Assembly (NCBI GenBank): GCA_945952225.1
Contig: CAMFHP010000004.1
Coordinates: 62,001 to 126,000, forward strand
DNA length: 64,000 nt
Origin: an uncultured Myxococcaceae bacterium
GTDB taxonomy: Bacteria > Myxococcota_A > Polyangia > Polyangiales > Ga0077539
Direction: 5' to 3'
This document shows, in pieces, positions 19,556-29,481 of this stretch (position 1 is the first letter of the stretch; the number at the start of each line of letters is the position of its first letter). The translations under genes were made by a program, and so were the position numbers. Under the pieces are notes generated by a model, which was not told the DNA's origin, searched no databases, and was given only the letters and a program-made list of their open reading frames with translations.

Positions 19556-21781
19556 TCAGGGCGCGGCGGTGGTGACGGTGAGGGTGTAGTTGCCGCGCGA
19601 GCCCGAGCCGAAGCCGCCCACGAAGAGCTGGTACTCGCCCGGATCGAGCGTCACTTCGAAGGCCGACGCCACGCCGATCGCGTCGTCGTTGCACGCGCCG
19701 GGCACGTTGGTGCCGGGGCACGACGAGCCCTGCGTGAGCCACATCACCGTGTCGAACGACGAGCCGTCGAGCGAGAAGTTCACGCGGCGGCGCGCGTCGA
19801 GGCGCATGCGGAACACCGCGTCCTCCGACGAGGCGCCCGTCGAGCACGGCGGGGTGTAGTCGTGGCGCAGCGTCGAGGTGTTGCCCGTGAAGACGCCGCC
19901 CGTCGCGGGGATCATCGCCGCCGCCGCGCAGGTGTCGTTGTCGGCCACAGCCACCGGGGTCACCGGCGCCGCCGTGTCGAGCGTGAGCGTGTACTCCGCG
20001 CCGCGAATGCCCTTCGTGATGAGGTAGTACGTGCCGGGGTCGAGGCCGCGCACCGTGAGGCGTCCGGGCGAGCCCGTGCGGCACGCGCGCTCCGTCGTGC
20101 GGTCGCCGCAGGTGGTGTCGAGCGCGAGGTAGAAGTAGTCCGACGAGCCGCCGCGCACCGTGGCCGTGATGTCGGCGCGCTCGGTGAGCGTGAAGCGATG
20201 CACCACGTCGCGCGAGCCCGTGCCCGAACACGAGAGCTGGTAGTCCGCTTCGAGGCCCGCGAGCGTGCCCATCACGGGCGTTCCGGGTGTGATCGTGAGC
20301 GGGTTCGCGCACACGTCCCCCTGCGGCGGCGGCGACGGCGGCGTCACCATCACGTCGAGGGTGAACGGGTTGATCGTGCGCCCCGACACCACGAGAAAGT
20401 ACGTGCCCGGCATGAGCTCCCGCGCGGTGAACTGCGCGGGCGCCGCGGAGTCACAACGGAGCGTCGTGGGCGAGGCCACGCAGCGGTCGACGAGGGCCAG
20501 CGTGAGGTAGTCGCTGCGCGAGCCCGCCACGCGCGCCGAGATGTTCGCCGACTCGGTGAGCGTGATGGAGTACACGACGTCGGGCGAGAGGCCGCCGCAG
20601 CGCGTGGTCACGTTCGAGGCCACGTCGACGAGGTCGCCCATGAAGGTTCCACCCGTGGGCGGAATCACGATCGGCGACGCGCAGGTGTCGTTCGCGGGCG
20701 GCATCGTCGCGGGCGAGAGCGTGACGTTGAGCTCCATGTCGGCCGCGGTGGTCGACGAGGTGCTCGTGCCGAGCATGATGAAGTAGTCGCCCGCGGGCAG
20801 CGCGCGCGTGCGCACCGTCGTCGGAAAGCCCAGCGTGCACGTGCGCACATCGGCCGCGCTCGTGGGGCTCACACAACGCGTGGGCACGATCTGGAGGTAC
20901 ACCGCCGCCGAGCCCGCCGTGGCCGTGAGCGTCACGTCGCGCGCTTCGGTGAGACGCAGCCGCGCCACCACGTCGCGCGCGAGCATTCCGCCCGCGCAGG
21001 TGAAGCGGTACTGGCCCGTCGTGCCCGCCATGGGCATCACGAAGCGTCCGCCCGCCGACACGTCGAGGGGATCGTCGCAGGTGTCGTTCGGCGGCTGACG
21101 GCACCCGCCCGGTTCGGCCATGTCGACCAGGCCGTTGCAGTTGTTGTCGATGCCGTCGCCGCACAGCTCGGGGAGCCGCGAGTTCACGCGCGGATTGCTC
21201 TCGTCACAGTCGCCGCCCACCCAGCACACGGGGCCGCCGTCGGCGCCCGCGTCGGCCACCGCGGCATCGCTCTCGCCCATGCCCGCGTCGCAGTCGGGGG
21301 CCATGCAGCGGATGTCGGGATCGCCGTCGCGGTCGCTGTCGCGCGGCGTGTGCGAGCAGGTCTTGGTGGCCTCGTCGCAGCGGTCGATGGTGCAGGTGTA
21401 GTTGTCGTTGCAGGCCACGGGCGTGCCGCGGATGCACCCGCGGCGCACGTCGCAGGTCTCCAGGCCGTCGCAGTAGATCCCGTTGTCGCACGCCATGGTG
21501 TTGGGCATGGAGACGCAGCGGCCGTCGGCGGAGCAGAAGTCCATCGTGCAGTCGATGCCGTCGTCGCACTGCGAGCTGCGGGTGCACACGCGGCCCGAGG
21601 CGTCTCGCGGGCCCGTGTCGACGGTGGGCGTGCGCGCGTCGGCGACGTCGGCCGTCGCGTCGAGCGAGGGGATGTCGGCGAAGCCCGTGGGCTGCTCTTC
21701 GCCGCAGGCCACCATCGCCAGCGCCGTGCACGCGAGCACGAGGAGGGCGAGCGGCCGCGAAGCTACGACGCGGTGGGCCAT
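19556..21781 (-). CDS. Large secreted lipoprotein: Cys-rich region, MopE-like motif, four PPC-like domains
   Basis: A 741-aa protein. The signal ends in MVAC (Cys26). Residues 60-165 are Cys-rich, with several C-x2-3-DG-x-DC-type motifs. A metal-binding (MopE-type) motif, DCDESNPRVNSRLPELCGDG followed by IDNNCNG, spans about 191-217. Four repeats follow from about 232, each opening NDTC or GDVC and carrying a GTYxL- or GDYFI-type strand, which fits bacterial pre-peptidase C-terminal (PPC) beta-sandwich domains. It has no catalytic domain. The start at 21781 is preferred because GGAGA lies about 10 bp upstream; an in-frame ATG at 21796 would add five residues. Confidence 0.85.
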   Translation of the reverse strand: MAHRVVASRPLALLVLACTALAMVACGEEQPTGFADIPSLDATADVADARTPTVDTGPRDASGRVCTRSSQCDDGIDCTMDFCSADGRCVSMPNTMACDNGIYCDGLETCDVRRGCIRGTPVACNDNYTCTIDRCDEATKTCSHTPRDSDRDGDPDIRCMAPDCDAGMGESDAAVADAGADGGPVCWVGGDCDESNPRVNSRLPELCGDGIDNNCNGLVDMAEPGGCRQPPNDTCDDPLDVSAGGRFVMPMAGTTGQYRFTCAGGMLARDVVARLRLTEARDVTLTATAGSAAVYLQIVPTRCVSPTSAADVRTCTLGFPTTVRTRALPAGDYFIMLGTSTSSTTAADMELNVTLSPATMPPANDTCASPIVIPPTGGTFMGDLVDVASNVTTRCGGLSPDVVYSITLTESANISARVAGSRSDYLTLALVDRCVASPTTLRCDSAAPAQFTARELMPGTYFLVVSGRTINPFTLDVMVTPPSPPPQGDVCANPLTITPGTPVMGTLAGLEADYQLSCSGTGSRDVVHRFTLTERADITATVRGGSSDYFYLALDTTCGDRTTERACRTGSPGRLTVRGLDPGTYYLITKGIRGAEYTLTLDTAAPVTPVAVADNDTCAAAAMIPATGGVFTGNTSTLRHDYTPPCSTGASSEDAVFRMRLDARRRVNFSLDGSSFDTVMWLTQGSSCPGTNVPGACNDDAIGVASAFEVTLDPGEYQLFVGGFGSGSRGNYTLTVTTAAP

Positions 21782-21913
21782 GAAAGACGTCTCCATGAAA
21801 AGGGAGCGGCGAGTATAGGCAGACAAGCGCAGCGCTCGGAACCCATCGCGCGCACACGCTGCAATTCGTGGCTGGTCGGCCCCGTGCCCGCGGGGGTATA
21901 CGACTGCGCTGCC

Positions 21914-23332
21914 ATGCTCACCCAACGTCGCGCGAAGATCGTCTGCACCATCGGCCCCGCTTCGAACACGCCCGAGGGCATCGACCACCTCATCACCGCG
22001 GGCATGGACGTGGCGCGCCTCAACTTCTCGCACGGCACCCACGAGGACCACAGCCGCGCGATCCAGTACATCCGCGAGGCGAGCGCGCGGCACAAGAAGG
22101 CCGTCGCGATCCTCGGCGATCTCTGCGGGCCGAAGATCCGCGTGGGCAAGCTCAACGGCCCCGCGCGCGACATCGTGCCGGGTGACGCCTTCGCGATGGT
22201 GTCGGGCGTCGAGGCCCCCGGCGACGACGTGCCCGTGCGCTACGACACCCTCGCGCAGGACCTCCGCGTGGGCGACACGATCCACCTCGACGACGCGCGC
22301 ATCCAGCTCAAGGTGACGGCCATCGAAGGGCCGCGCGTGCATGTCGTGGTGCAGGAGGGCGGGCACCTTCGCAACAACGTCGGCGTGCACCTCCCCTCGG
22401 GCAACCTGCGCCTCGACGCGCTCACCGAGAAGGACAAGCAGGACCTCATGTTCGGCCTCTCCGCGGGCATCGACTACGTGGCCGTGTCCTTCGTGCGGAG
22501 CCCCGACGACGTGAAGCTCGTTCGCGAGATCTGCGACGCGTGGGGCCGCCGGCTCCCGATCTGTTCGAAGATCGAGACCCCGCAGGCCATCGACCACCTC
22601 GACGCCATCGTCGAGACCTCCGACGCGGTGATGGTCGCGCGCGGTGACCTCGGCGTGGAGTTTCCCCCCGAGCAGGTGCCCGTGCTCCAGCGCCGCGTGC
22701 TCGCGAGCGCGGCGACCTTCCGTCGGCCCGTGATCGTGGCGACGGAGATGCTGCACTCCATGGTGACCTCGTCGCGTCCGACGCGCGCCGAGGCGAGCGA
22801 CGTGGCCACGGCCATCTTCGAGGGCGCCGACGCCACGATGCTCTCGGGCGAGACGGCCTCGGGCGCGCACCCCTCCCTCGCCGTTCGCATGATGGCCCGC
22901 ATCGTCAACTCCGCGGAGAGCTCGGAGTACTACGCCCCGCGCACGCCGCCCGCGCACGACCCGCCCGTGCCCTTCGCCGAGGCCATCGCGCGCACCGCCG
23001 TGAGCGCCGCCCGCGACGTGGGCGCGCGGCTCATCGCCGTGTTCACGCAGACCGGCGACACCGCGCGGCTCATCTCGAAGGAGCGCCCCACCGTGCCCGT
23101 GGTGGCCTTCTCGCCGAGCGAGAACATCCGCCGTCGCGTGGCGATGTACTGGGGGGTCACGCCCCGTGTGCTCACGCCCATTCGCGACACCGACGAGATG
23201 CTCGACGCCGTGCAGGGGCACCTCCAGGCGGGCGGGTTCGTGTCGCCGGGCGACAAGATCGTGCTGGTCTACGGCTCGCCCATCGCGGTCACGGGGCGTA
23301 CGAATACGGTGCGCATCCATCAGATTCAGTGA
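21914..23332 (+). CDS. pyk: Pyruvate kinase
   Basis: A 472-aa protein of the standard length. Catalytic blocks: RRAKIVCTIGPASNTPEGI, ARLNFSHGTHEDH, GDLCGPKIRVG, ICSKIETPQAIDHLDAI and MVARGDLGVEFPPEQVPVLQ. The C-terminal regulatory-type domain is present. It makes ATP and pyruvate from ADP and phosphoenolpyruvate. The ATG at 21914 starts the conserved N-terminus; open frame further upstream lies inside the antisense lipoprotein gene and is a high-GC artefact. It is divergent from that lipoprotein (132 bp between starts). glutaredoxin follows after 65 bp. Confidence 0.97.
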   Translation: MLTQRRAKIVCTIGPASNTPEGIDHLITAGMDVARLNFSHGTHEDHSRAIQYIREASARHKKAVAILGDLCGPKIRVGKLNGPARDIVPGDAFAMVSGVEAPGDDVPVRYDTLAQDLRVGDTIHLDDARIQLKVTAIEGPRVHVVVQEGGHLRNNVGVHLPSGNLRLDALTEKDKQDLMFGLSAGIDYVAVSFVRSPDDVKLVREICDAWGRRLPICSKIETPQAIDHLDAIVETSDAVMVARGDLGVEFPPEQVPVLQRRVLASAATFRRPVIVATEMLHSMVTSSRPTRAEASDVATAIFEGADATMLSGETASGAHPSLAVRMMARIVNSAESSEYYAPRTPPAHDPPVPFAEAIARTAVSAARDVGARLIAVFTQTGDTARLISKERPTVPVVAFSPSENIRRRVAMYWGVTPRVLTPIRDTDEMLDAVQGHLQAGGFVSPGDKIVLVYGSPIAVTGRTNTVRIHQIQ

Positions 23333-23397
23333 GCGCCCGCGCGGCGAACGACGGGAAAGATGCGCGATGGTCGACGAGCGCTCGGAGAGGTTCTGCG

Positions 23398-23655
23398 ATG
23401 GCCGACGTGAAGGTGTACGTGACCGACTACTGCCCCTACTGCACCCGCGCGAAGGGGCTCCTCACGCGCAAGGGTGTTCCGTTCACCGAGATCGACGTGA
23501 GCAACGACCACGAGAAGCGCATGTGGCTGGTGGAGACCACGGGGCGCCGCACGGTGCCGCAGATCTTCATCAACGATCAGCCCGTGGGCGGCAGCGACGA
23601 CCTGCACGCGCTGGAGCGCAGCGGCGAGCTCGACAAGCTCCTCGGTCGGGCCTGA
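23398..23655 (+). CDS. grxC: Glutaredoxin (GrxC type)
   Basis: An 85-aa protein. The dithiol site is CPYC (Cys12, Cys15) followed by TRAKGLLTRKGV; the glutathione-binding TVPQIFIND cis-Pro loop and GGSDDLHAL helix cap follow. It reduces disulfides with glutathione or other low-molecular-weight thiols. GGAGAGG lies upstream of the ATG. The last two bases of its stop region overlap the CTG that begins the next frame. Confidence 0.95.
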   Translation: MADVKVYVTDYCPYCTRAKGLLTRKGVPFTEIDVSNDHEKRMWLVETTGRRTVPQIFINDQPVGGSDDLHALERSGELDKLLGRA

Positions 23656-24830
23656 GCGTCGTCGTCGCGCTGCTCCTCGCGGCGCTGTGCTTCCCCCTCC
23701 ACGCAAGCGCCCAGCGAACGCGCCCGGTGGCGCCCGCAGAGCCCGCACGCCCCGCCGTGGGCTACGGGCTCACCGCGTGGCGTGACGGGGCGTACGGCGC
23801 CATCCGCGGGGCCACCGTGGGGCCCATCGAGAGCGCGCAGCATCCGGGCGTGGGCTACGGCACCGACGCGAGCGCCGCGATGCTCGATGAGCTCAAGGCC
23901 CTCGGGGTCAACTTCGTGAGCGTCACGCCCTTCGGACGCACCTGGTCCCTCGAAGCCACGGACATCCGCATGGACTTCGAAGCGCCCTTCGAAGAGAACC
24001 GGCGCAACGTGCTGCGCTTCGTGGCGCAGGCCCACGCGCGGGGGATGCGCGTGCTGCTCATTCCGCACCTCTGGCTCGACATGCCGGGGTGGCGCGGCGA
24101 GATCGGCGAGAAGGACGCGCACGGCACCCCCCGCGCGTTCACGAACGAGCAGTGGACGCGGTGGTTCCAGAGCTACACGCGCTTCGTCACGACGTGGGCG
24201 CGCGCGGCGCAGGAGGGCGGCGTCGACCTCTTCTCCGTGGGCGTCGAGCTCAAGTCGTCGTCGGGCACGCGCGGCGAGTGGTTCGACGTGATCGACGCGA
24301 TCCGACGGGTGTACCGCGGTCCCCTCACCTACTCCGCGAACTGGGACGAGGCCGACCGCGTGCTCTTCTGGGATCGCCTCGACGTGGTGGGCATCCAAGC
24401 CTTCTATCCCCTCGCCACGCACGAGGGCGCCACGCTCGACGAGCTGCGCACCGCGGCGCGACGCAGGGCCGATGACCTCGAACGCTGGGCCACGCGCGAC
24501 GGTCGCTCGGTGATGTTCGCGGAGTACGGCTACAAGGCCGTCGTCGACACCACGCTGCGCCCCTGGGAGTGGCCCGACGGAATGACCAACGTCCGCGTGA
24601 GCGGACTCGCGCAGGCCGAGGCGTACCGGGCCCTGCTCGAAGCCTTCGTGCCGCGTCCGTGGTTCGTCGGCGGCTTCGTGTGGCGCTACTACGCCGACCC
24701 CTGGGACAGCTCGCAGGAAGAAGCCTGGGGCTTCTCTCCGCGCGACCGCGAGGGCGAAGCCGCGCTCCGTGAGCTCTACGCCCCGGCGCTCCCCTGGGGT
24801 TCGGACCCGCCCTCGCCCGCGGCGTGGTGA
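23652..24830 (+). CDS. Secreted glycoside hydrolase, family 113-like
   Basis: About 392 aa. Core motifs fit the (beta/alpha)8 GH113 group (beta-mannanase relatives): LGVNFVSVTPFGRTWS, MRVLLIPHLWLDM, LFSVGVELKSSS (likely acid/base Glu) and VMFAEYGYKAV (likely nucleophile Glu). The N-terminus reads VVVALLLAALCFPLHASAQ, a Sec signal cleaved after ASA. No ATG, GTG or TTG is placed to start this signal in frame. The CTG at 23652, which overlaps the grxC stop as CTGA, is the best candidate; the true start is uncertain. A possible translationally coupled partner of grxC. Confidence 0.7.
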   Translation: MSVVVALLLAALCFPLHASAQRTRPVAPAEPARPAVGYGLTAWRDGAYGAIRGATVGPIESAQHPGVGYGTDASAAMLDELKALGVNFVSVTPFGRTWSLEATDIRMDFEAPFEENRRNVLRFVAQAHARGMRVLLIPHLWLDMPGWRGEIGEKDAHGTPRAFTNEQWTRWFQSYTRFVTTWARAAQEGGVDLFSVGVELKSSSGTRGEWFDVIDAIRRVYRGPLTYSANWDEADRVLFWDRLDVVGIQAFYPLATHEGATLDELRTAARRRADDLERWATRDGRSVMFAEYGYKAVVDTTLRPWEWPDGMTNVRVSGLAQAEAYRALLEAFVPRPWFVGGFVWRYYADPWDSSQEEAWGFSPRDREGEAALRELYAPALPWGSDPPSPAAW

Positions 24831-24841
24831 CCCTCCGTCAC

Positions 24842-24857
24842 GCCCTTCACGAAGGGC
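24842..24857 (+). terminator. Hairpin after the GH113-like gene
   Basis: GCCCTTC and GAAGGGC form a 7-bp perfect inverted repeat with a 2-base loop, 11 bp after the stop codon and 80 bp before ftsE. No T-run, so termination is likely only if Rho-assisted. Confidence 0.4.
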
Positions 24858-24935
24858 ACTTCGCGCAGGGAGCTCCTGCCCGATCGTCGCCAGAATTTTG
24901 CGCGTCTCGCGGCGCAACCTGTACACGGGGCCCAT

Positions 24936-25736
<801 letters not shown>

Positions 25737-25814
25737 GCGCCCGCGCGCGCTCTCCCGACGATTCGTCTCGTGTCCCGGCGCCTCTGTTTCACCGCCTGAA
25801 GGAGATCCATTCCG

Positions 25815-26678
25815 ATGTTCGCCCGCGCGCTCCGTGGCGTCCGCCAGCAGGTGGGGACGCAATTGCTCTCGGTGATGACCGTCGCCCTCGCGCTGTTCTG
25901 CATGGGCGGCGCGCTGCTCGCGCTCGAGAACGCGGGCGCGATGGTGCAGCGCTGGGGCGCTCCCGTGCGCGTGACGGTGTTCCTCGCCGACGGGGCCACG
26001 GGCGCGCAGACCGAGACGCTCCGCAGCGCGCTCGCAGCGCTGCCCGAGGTCTCCGAGGCCCGCTACGTGTCGTCGGCCGAGGCCCGCGCCTCGCTCGGAC
26101 AGAGCGGCGACCGCGCCATCGCCAACGCGCCCGTCGAGCTCTTTCCTGCGACGATCGAGCTGAAGCTCACGCCCTCGTCGGTGACCCGCGCCCGCGTGGC
26201 GAGCGTGGCCGACCGCGTGCGCCGCCTCCCGATGGTCGCCGACGTGGAGACGTACCGCGGCTTCACCGATCGCCTCCACGACATGCTCGTGGGCGGGCAG
26301 GCCGCCGTCGTGGTGATGGCGCTGGGCGTGCTGCTCACCGTGCTCGCGGTGGTGGCCAACACGGTGCGCATGTCGCTCGCCGCGCGGATGCGCGAGATCG
26401 AAGTGCTCCGCCTCGTGGGCGCGACGCGGTCGTACGTGCGCGGACCGTTCCTGCTCGAAGGCGCCATGCTCGGCGCGATTGGGTCGGTGGTGGCCCTCGC
26501 CGCGCTCGCGCTGCTGTTCTTCACGACGCGCGCGCAGTTCGAGACGGCCGTCGGCGCGGCCCTCGGCCTCCACCCCGTGTTCCTCTCGTGGACGGTGGTG
26601 CTGGGCTTCCTCGCCGGCGGCGGCGCCCTCGGCGCGATGGGCTCGGCGGCCGCGCTGCGCCGCGGTCTCACGATCTGA
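25815..26678 (+). CDS. ftsX: Cell division membrane protein FtsX
   Basis: A 287-aa permease-like protein with the FtsX layout: one N-terminal TM (about 22-45), an extracellular domain with LPEVSEARYVSSAEARASLG, then three C-terminal TMs including VVMALGVLLTVLAVVANTV, MREIEVLRLVGATRSYVRGP and the terminal pair. It couples FtsE ATP hydrolysis to periplasmic EnvC-type activators. AAGGAG lies about 10 bp upstream of the ATG. It sits between ftsE and an EnvC-like gene. Confidence 0.94.
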   Translation: MFARALRGVRQQVGTQLLSVMTVALALFCMGGALLALENAGAMVQRWGAPVRVTVFLADGATGAQTETLRSALAALPEVSEARYVSSAEARASLGQSGDRAIANAPVELFPATIELKLTPSSVTRARVASVADRVRRLPMVADVETYRGFTDRLHDMLVGGQAAVVVMALGVLLTVLAVVANTVRMSLAARMREIEVLRLVGATRSYVRGPFLLEGAMLGAIGSVVALAALALLFFTTRAQFETAVGAALGLHPVFLSWTVVLGFLAGGGALGAMGSAAALRRGLTI

Positions 26679-26691
26679 ACGGAGCTTCGCG

Positions 26692-27639
26692 ATGAACGCC
26701 CGCCACACGCTCACCCTCGCCTGCTGCCTGCTCGGATTGATGAGCACGTCGGCCCTCGACGCGCAGGTGATGGGGGCCGCGCCGACCGACACGCGCGACC
26801 TCACGGCGGTGACCGCCGAGGTCTCGCAGCTCACCGCCGACGCGCAGCGCCTCGAAGCCGAAGCCTCCACGCTGGGACCGCGCCGCGACGAGCTCCGCGC
26901 CCGCGCCCGTCAGCAGACGCGCTGGCTCTATCACCTCACGCAGGGCGCCGCGCTGGTGCTTCAGGGAGGCCCCGAGATGCTCCTCGACCACGCCGCCCGC
27001 TCCGAGCGCGTGCGACGTCTCCTGCACCGCACCCTGCGCGAGCTCGACACGGTGGAGCGCCGTGCGGGATCACTCGACGGCGAGCGCACGCGCGTGGCGC
27101 ACCTCCTCGACGCGGCGCAGGCGAACAAGCGCGCCCTCGAAGCGACGCAGCGCGCGGCGCACGCCCTCACGGCGCAGGCCTGGGCGGGACCGTCGACGGG
27201 CCCCGGTCCCGCGGTGACGGTGTACGGCGGCGCGCCGGCGGCGGGCATGGTGGTCGAGAGCTTCAGCGCGAGCGCGGGCCATCTGCTCTTCCCCGTGGCG
27301 GGACGCGCCGAGGCGCGTCGCATGTGGCGTGAGGGCGCCGACGGTCCCGGCGTCGAAGTGCGCTGCCCCGGTGGAACGCCCGTTCGCGCGGTCTATCCCG
27401 GCCGCGTGGCCTTCGCCGACCGCTATGGTGCGTACGGACAGATCGTGATCGTCGACCACGGCGAGCACTACTACACGGTGAGCGCGAACCTCGGCACGGT
27501 GCGGGTGCGCGTGGGCGACGAGCTGGCGCAGGGCGCCACGCTGGGCACGGTGGGCGAAGACGCCTCGGGCTCGCTGATGTTCTTCGAAGTGCGCCACGGC
27601 AGCGAGACGCTCGACCCGGCTCCCTGGCTGGGTCTGTAG
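26692..27639 (+). CDS. EnvC-like LytM-domain murein hydrolase activator
   Basis: A 315-aa exported protein: signal peptide (cleavage near ALDAQ), coiled-coil/helical region about 35-175 (LTADAQRLEAEASTLG onward), LytM domain about 195-315. The LytM site is degenerate: the His-x3-Asp motif reads GPGVEV, the third-His position reads HGEHYYTVSANL, and the usual LHFEVR is LMFFEVR. Loss of zinc ligands is the hallmark of EnvC, which activates amidases rather than cutting. It follows ftsX by 13 bp, the conserved ftsE-ftsX-envC context. Confidence 0.88.
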   Translation: MNARHTLTLACCLLGLMSTSALDAQVMGAAPTDTRDLTAVTAEVSQLTADAQRLEAEASTLGPRRDELRARARQQTRWLYHLTQGAALVLQGGPEMLLDHAARSERVRRLLHRTLRELDTVERRAGSLDGERTRVAHLLDAAQANKRALEATQRAAHALTAQAWAGPSTGPGPAVTVYGGAPAAGMVVESFSASAGHLLFPVAGRAEARRMWREGADGPGVEVRCPGGTPVRAVYPGRVAFADRYGAYGQIVIVDHGEHYYTVSANLGTVRVRVGDELAQGATLGTVGEDASGSLMFFEVRHGSETLDPAPWLGL

Positions 27640-27688
27640 GCGCCGAGAACTTCTCGCGCGCGGCGCGGAGTTGCTACGACGGCGCGCG

Positions 27689-28111
27689 ATGGCACGCACG
27701 CGCTACTGGCTCATGAAGAGCGAGCCCTTCAAGTACCCCTGGTCGCAGCTCGTGACCGACGGCAAGACCCACTGGGACGGCGTCCGCAACTACGAGGCGC
27801 GCAACAACCTCCGCGCGATGAGCGTCGGCGACCTCTGCCTCTTCTATCACTCGAACGAGGGCAAGGAGGTCGTGGGCGTGGCGAAGGTGGTCCGCGAGGC
27901 CTACCCCGACCCGAGCACGACGGAAGACTGGTCGTGTGTCGACGTGGCGCCCGTGGTGGCGCTCGCGAAGCCCGTGGGGCTCGACGCGATCCGTGAGCGC
28001 AAGTCGCTGGCGCAGATGCAGATGCTCACGCGCAACCGCCTGTCGGTCACGTCGGTGACGGCCGCGGAGTTCCGCACGATCCTCGCGATGGGCGAGACCG
28101 AGCTGCCGTAG
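27689..28111 (+). CDS. EVE-domain protein (THY1N1-like)
   Basis: A 140-aa single-domain protein. It opens RYWLMKSEPFKYPWSQLV, the EVE/THYN1 signature, with WDGVRNYEARNNLRAM and YHSNEGKEVVGVAKVV. EVE domains bind modified bases (PUA-like fold); a role in modified-nucleic-acid sensing is inferred from the family. It is about 50 bp downstream of the EnvC-like gene, possibly read through. Confidence 0.93.
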   Translation: MARTRYWLMKSEPFKYPWSQLVTDGKTHWDGVRNYEARNNLRAMSVGDLCLFYHSNEGKEVVGVAKVVREAYPDPSTTEDWSCVDVAPVVALAKPVGLDAIRERKSLAQMQMLTRNRLSVTSVTAAEFRTILAMGETELP

Positions 28112-28128
28112 TCGCGGTGGGGGTGGTG

Positions 28129-29481
28129 TCAGCGCGCGGTGACCGTGATCAGCACGGGCCAGCGCGCGGTCGTGGGCGCATCGCCCTGCGTCGCACGACG
28201 GAGCGTCAGCGTGCGCGCCGTCGCAGCGCTCGCGAGGGTCGCGCATTGCGTCGCCTGCCAGCGCAGCGATTGCCCGTCCTCAGAACCGGGGAAGCGCACC
28301 GTCAGGGAGGCCACTTCGGGCGCGCGCACACAGACCTGCACGTCCTTGTCGTTCGCGGTGATCGCGACGGCCGTGTCTGCGTCAGGCACCACGAGGAGAC
28401 TCGTTCCCTGCGCCATGGCTGCCGATGTCACCGTGGTCGCTTCGGGCAACGTGAGGCCCTCGGGCGCTGCCAGCGCAACGCGCGTCAGCACCGGGCGCAC
28501 CGTCGTGTCCGCCGACGTCTGCGTCACCCGCACCTGCTGCCAGGTCGTGCTCGCATCGCACACGAACATCCCCGCAGAACCCGACGTCAGCGCGAAGCCA
28601 CGCGCTGCCGTGGCGTCGCCCTCCAGAAGCCCGAATGCGAGACGGTCTCCGCGGTCGTCGGGCGACGTGACCACGTAGAGCGTGCAGCCGCGCGTGCCGT
28701 CGCGCATCGGTGTGTTTGCGGCCAGTGTCGAGAGCGTGCAGCCGTGGCCATCGTCGGCCCCCGTCAGCAACGTCGGCGCGGCCTCGACGACGGTGTTCAC
28801 CGGACACACCGGCGCGTGGGTGCGACCAACCGGCGTATTCACGTCGGCGAGGTCATTGCCGAGCAGGGCCATCACGGCGTCGACGCTGCGGCTTCGGAGC
28901 GACGGGGTCACCGTCGCAATCAAGCGCGGCCCGCCCCACCCGAAGCCTACCGCCAGCTCGGCGCCATACACGGCGTCCGCGGGGAACTCGGCCGCGAGGC
29001 CCTGAAAGAGCCGCAGACCGAGGCGCAACCGAGCGTCGAGACCGAAGGGGCTCCCGTGCGCACAGGCCGTTCCGACGCGGAGCTCGGGGCCGAAACCGAA
29101 GGCCAGCGCCGTGGTGTCACCGTTCACGGCTGCGCCCACGGTGGCCCATCCGCCGAAGCGCGCGTGCGGGTTGCCGAGGCCACCCGACACGGCCGCGCCG
29201 CCTTCGAGCAGCACCCCCTGCGTGGGCGCCTGGCCCGGCGCGGCGAACGTGTGGAGCCATGCGATGGCGCCCTCGACGTCGACGTTGCGTCCGATCTGAT
29301 AGCTCCCGCGCGCGCCCGCACCGGCCACCGAGGCCGTGTTGGGCGAGTACATCGCAAGCCCGAAGGCGTCGACGCTCACGCGGCGAATGCCGTCATGCAG
29401 GTTGGGATTGCTCTCCTGCGCCCACGCGAACGCGGGCGTGAGGAGCACGCAGAGAAGCGAGGCGAGCGATGCAGTCTTCAT
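28129..29481 (-). CDS. Exported outer-surface protein, unrecognised
   Basis: A 450-aa protein with a Sec signal (LLCVLLTPAFAWAQ). The first half is Gly-rich with alternating hydrophobic strands (SVAGAGARGSYQIGRNV, GFGFGPELRVGTACAHG), consistent with an outer-membrane barrel-like region. The second half lacks that pattern and looks like a beta-rich soluble module. Its ATG overlaps the stop of the upstream gene by four bases (ATGA), so it is translationally coupled. Convergent with the EVE gene. Confidence 0.65.
   Translation of the reverse strand: MKTASLASLLCVLLTPAFAWAQESNPNLHDGIRRVSVDAFGLAMYSPNTASVAGAGARGSYQIGRNVDVEGAIAWLHTFAAPGQAPTQGVLLEGGAAVSGGLGNPHARFGGWATVGAAVNGDTTALAFGFGPELRVGTACAHGSPFGLDARLRLGLRLFQGLAAEFPADAVYGAELAVGFGWGGPRLIATVTPSLRSRSVDAVMALLGNDLADVNTPVGRTHAPVCPVNTVVEAAPTLLTGADDGHGCTLSTLAANTPMRDGTRGCTLYVVTSPDDRGDRLAFGLLEGDATAARGFALTSGSAGMFVCDASTTWQQVRVTQTSADTTVRPVLTRVALAAPEGLTLPEATTVTSAAMAQGTSLLVVPDADTAVAITANDKDVQVCVRAPEVASLTVRFPGSEDGQSLRWQATQCATLASAATARTLTLRRATQGDAPTTARWPVLITVTAR

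Noticed and set aside
19862-21913. Upstream extension of the pyruvate kinase frame
   Set aside because: The extra 684 codons lie opposite the lipoprotein gene and lack any domain. The standard pyruvate kinase N-terminus begins at 21914.
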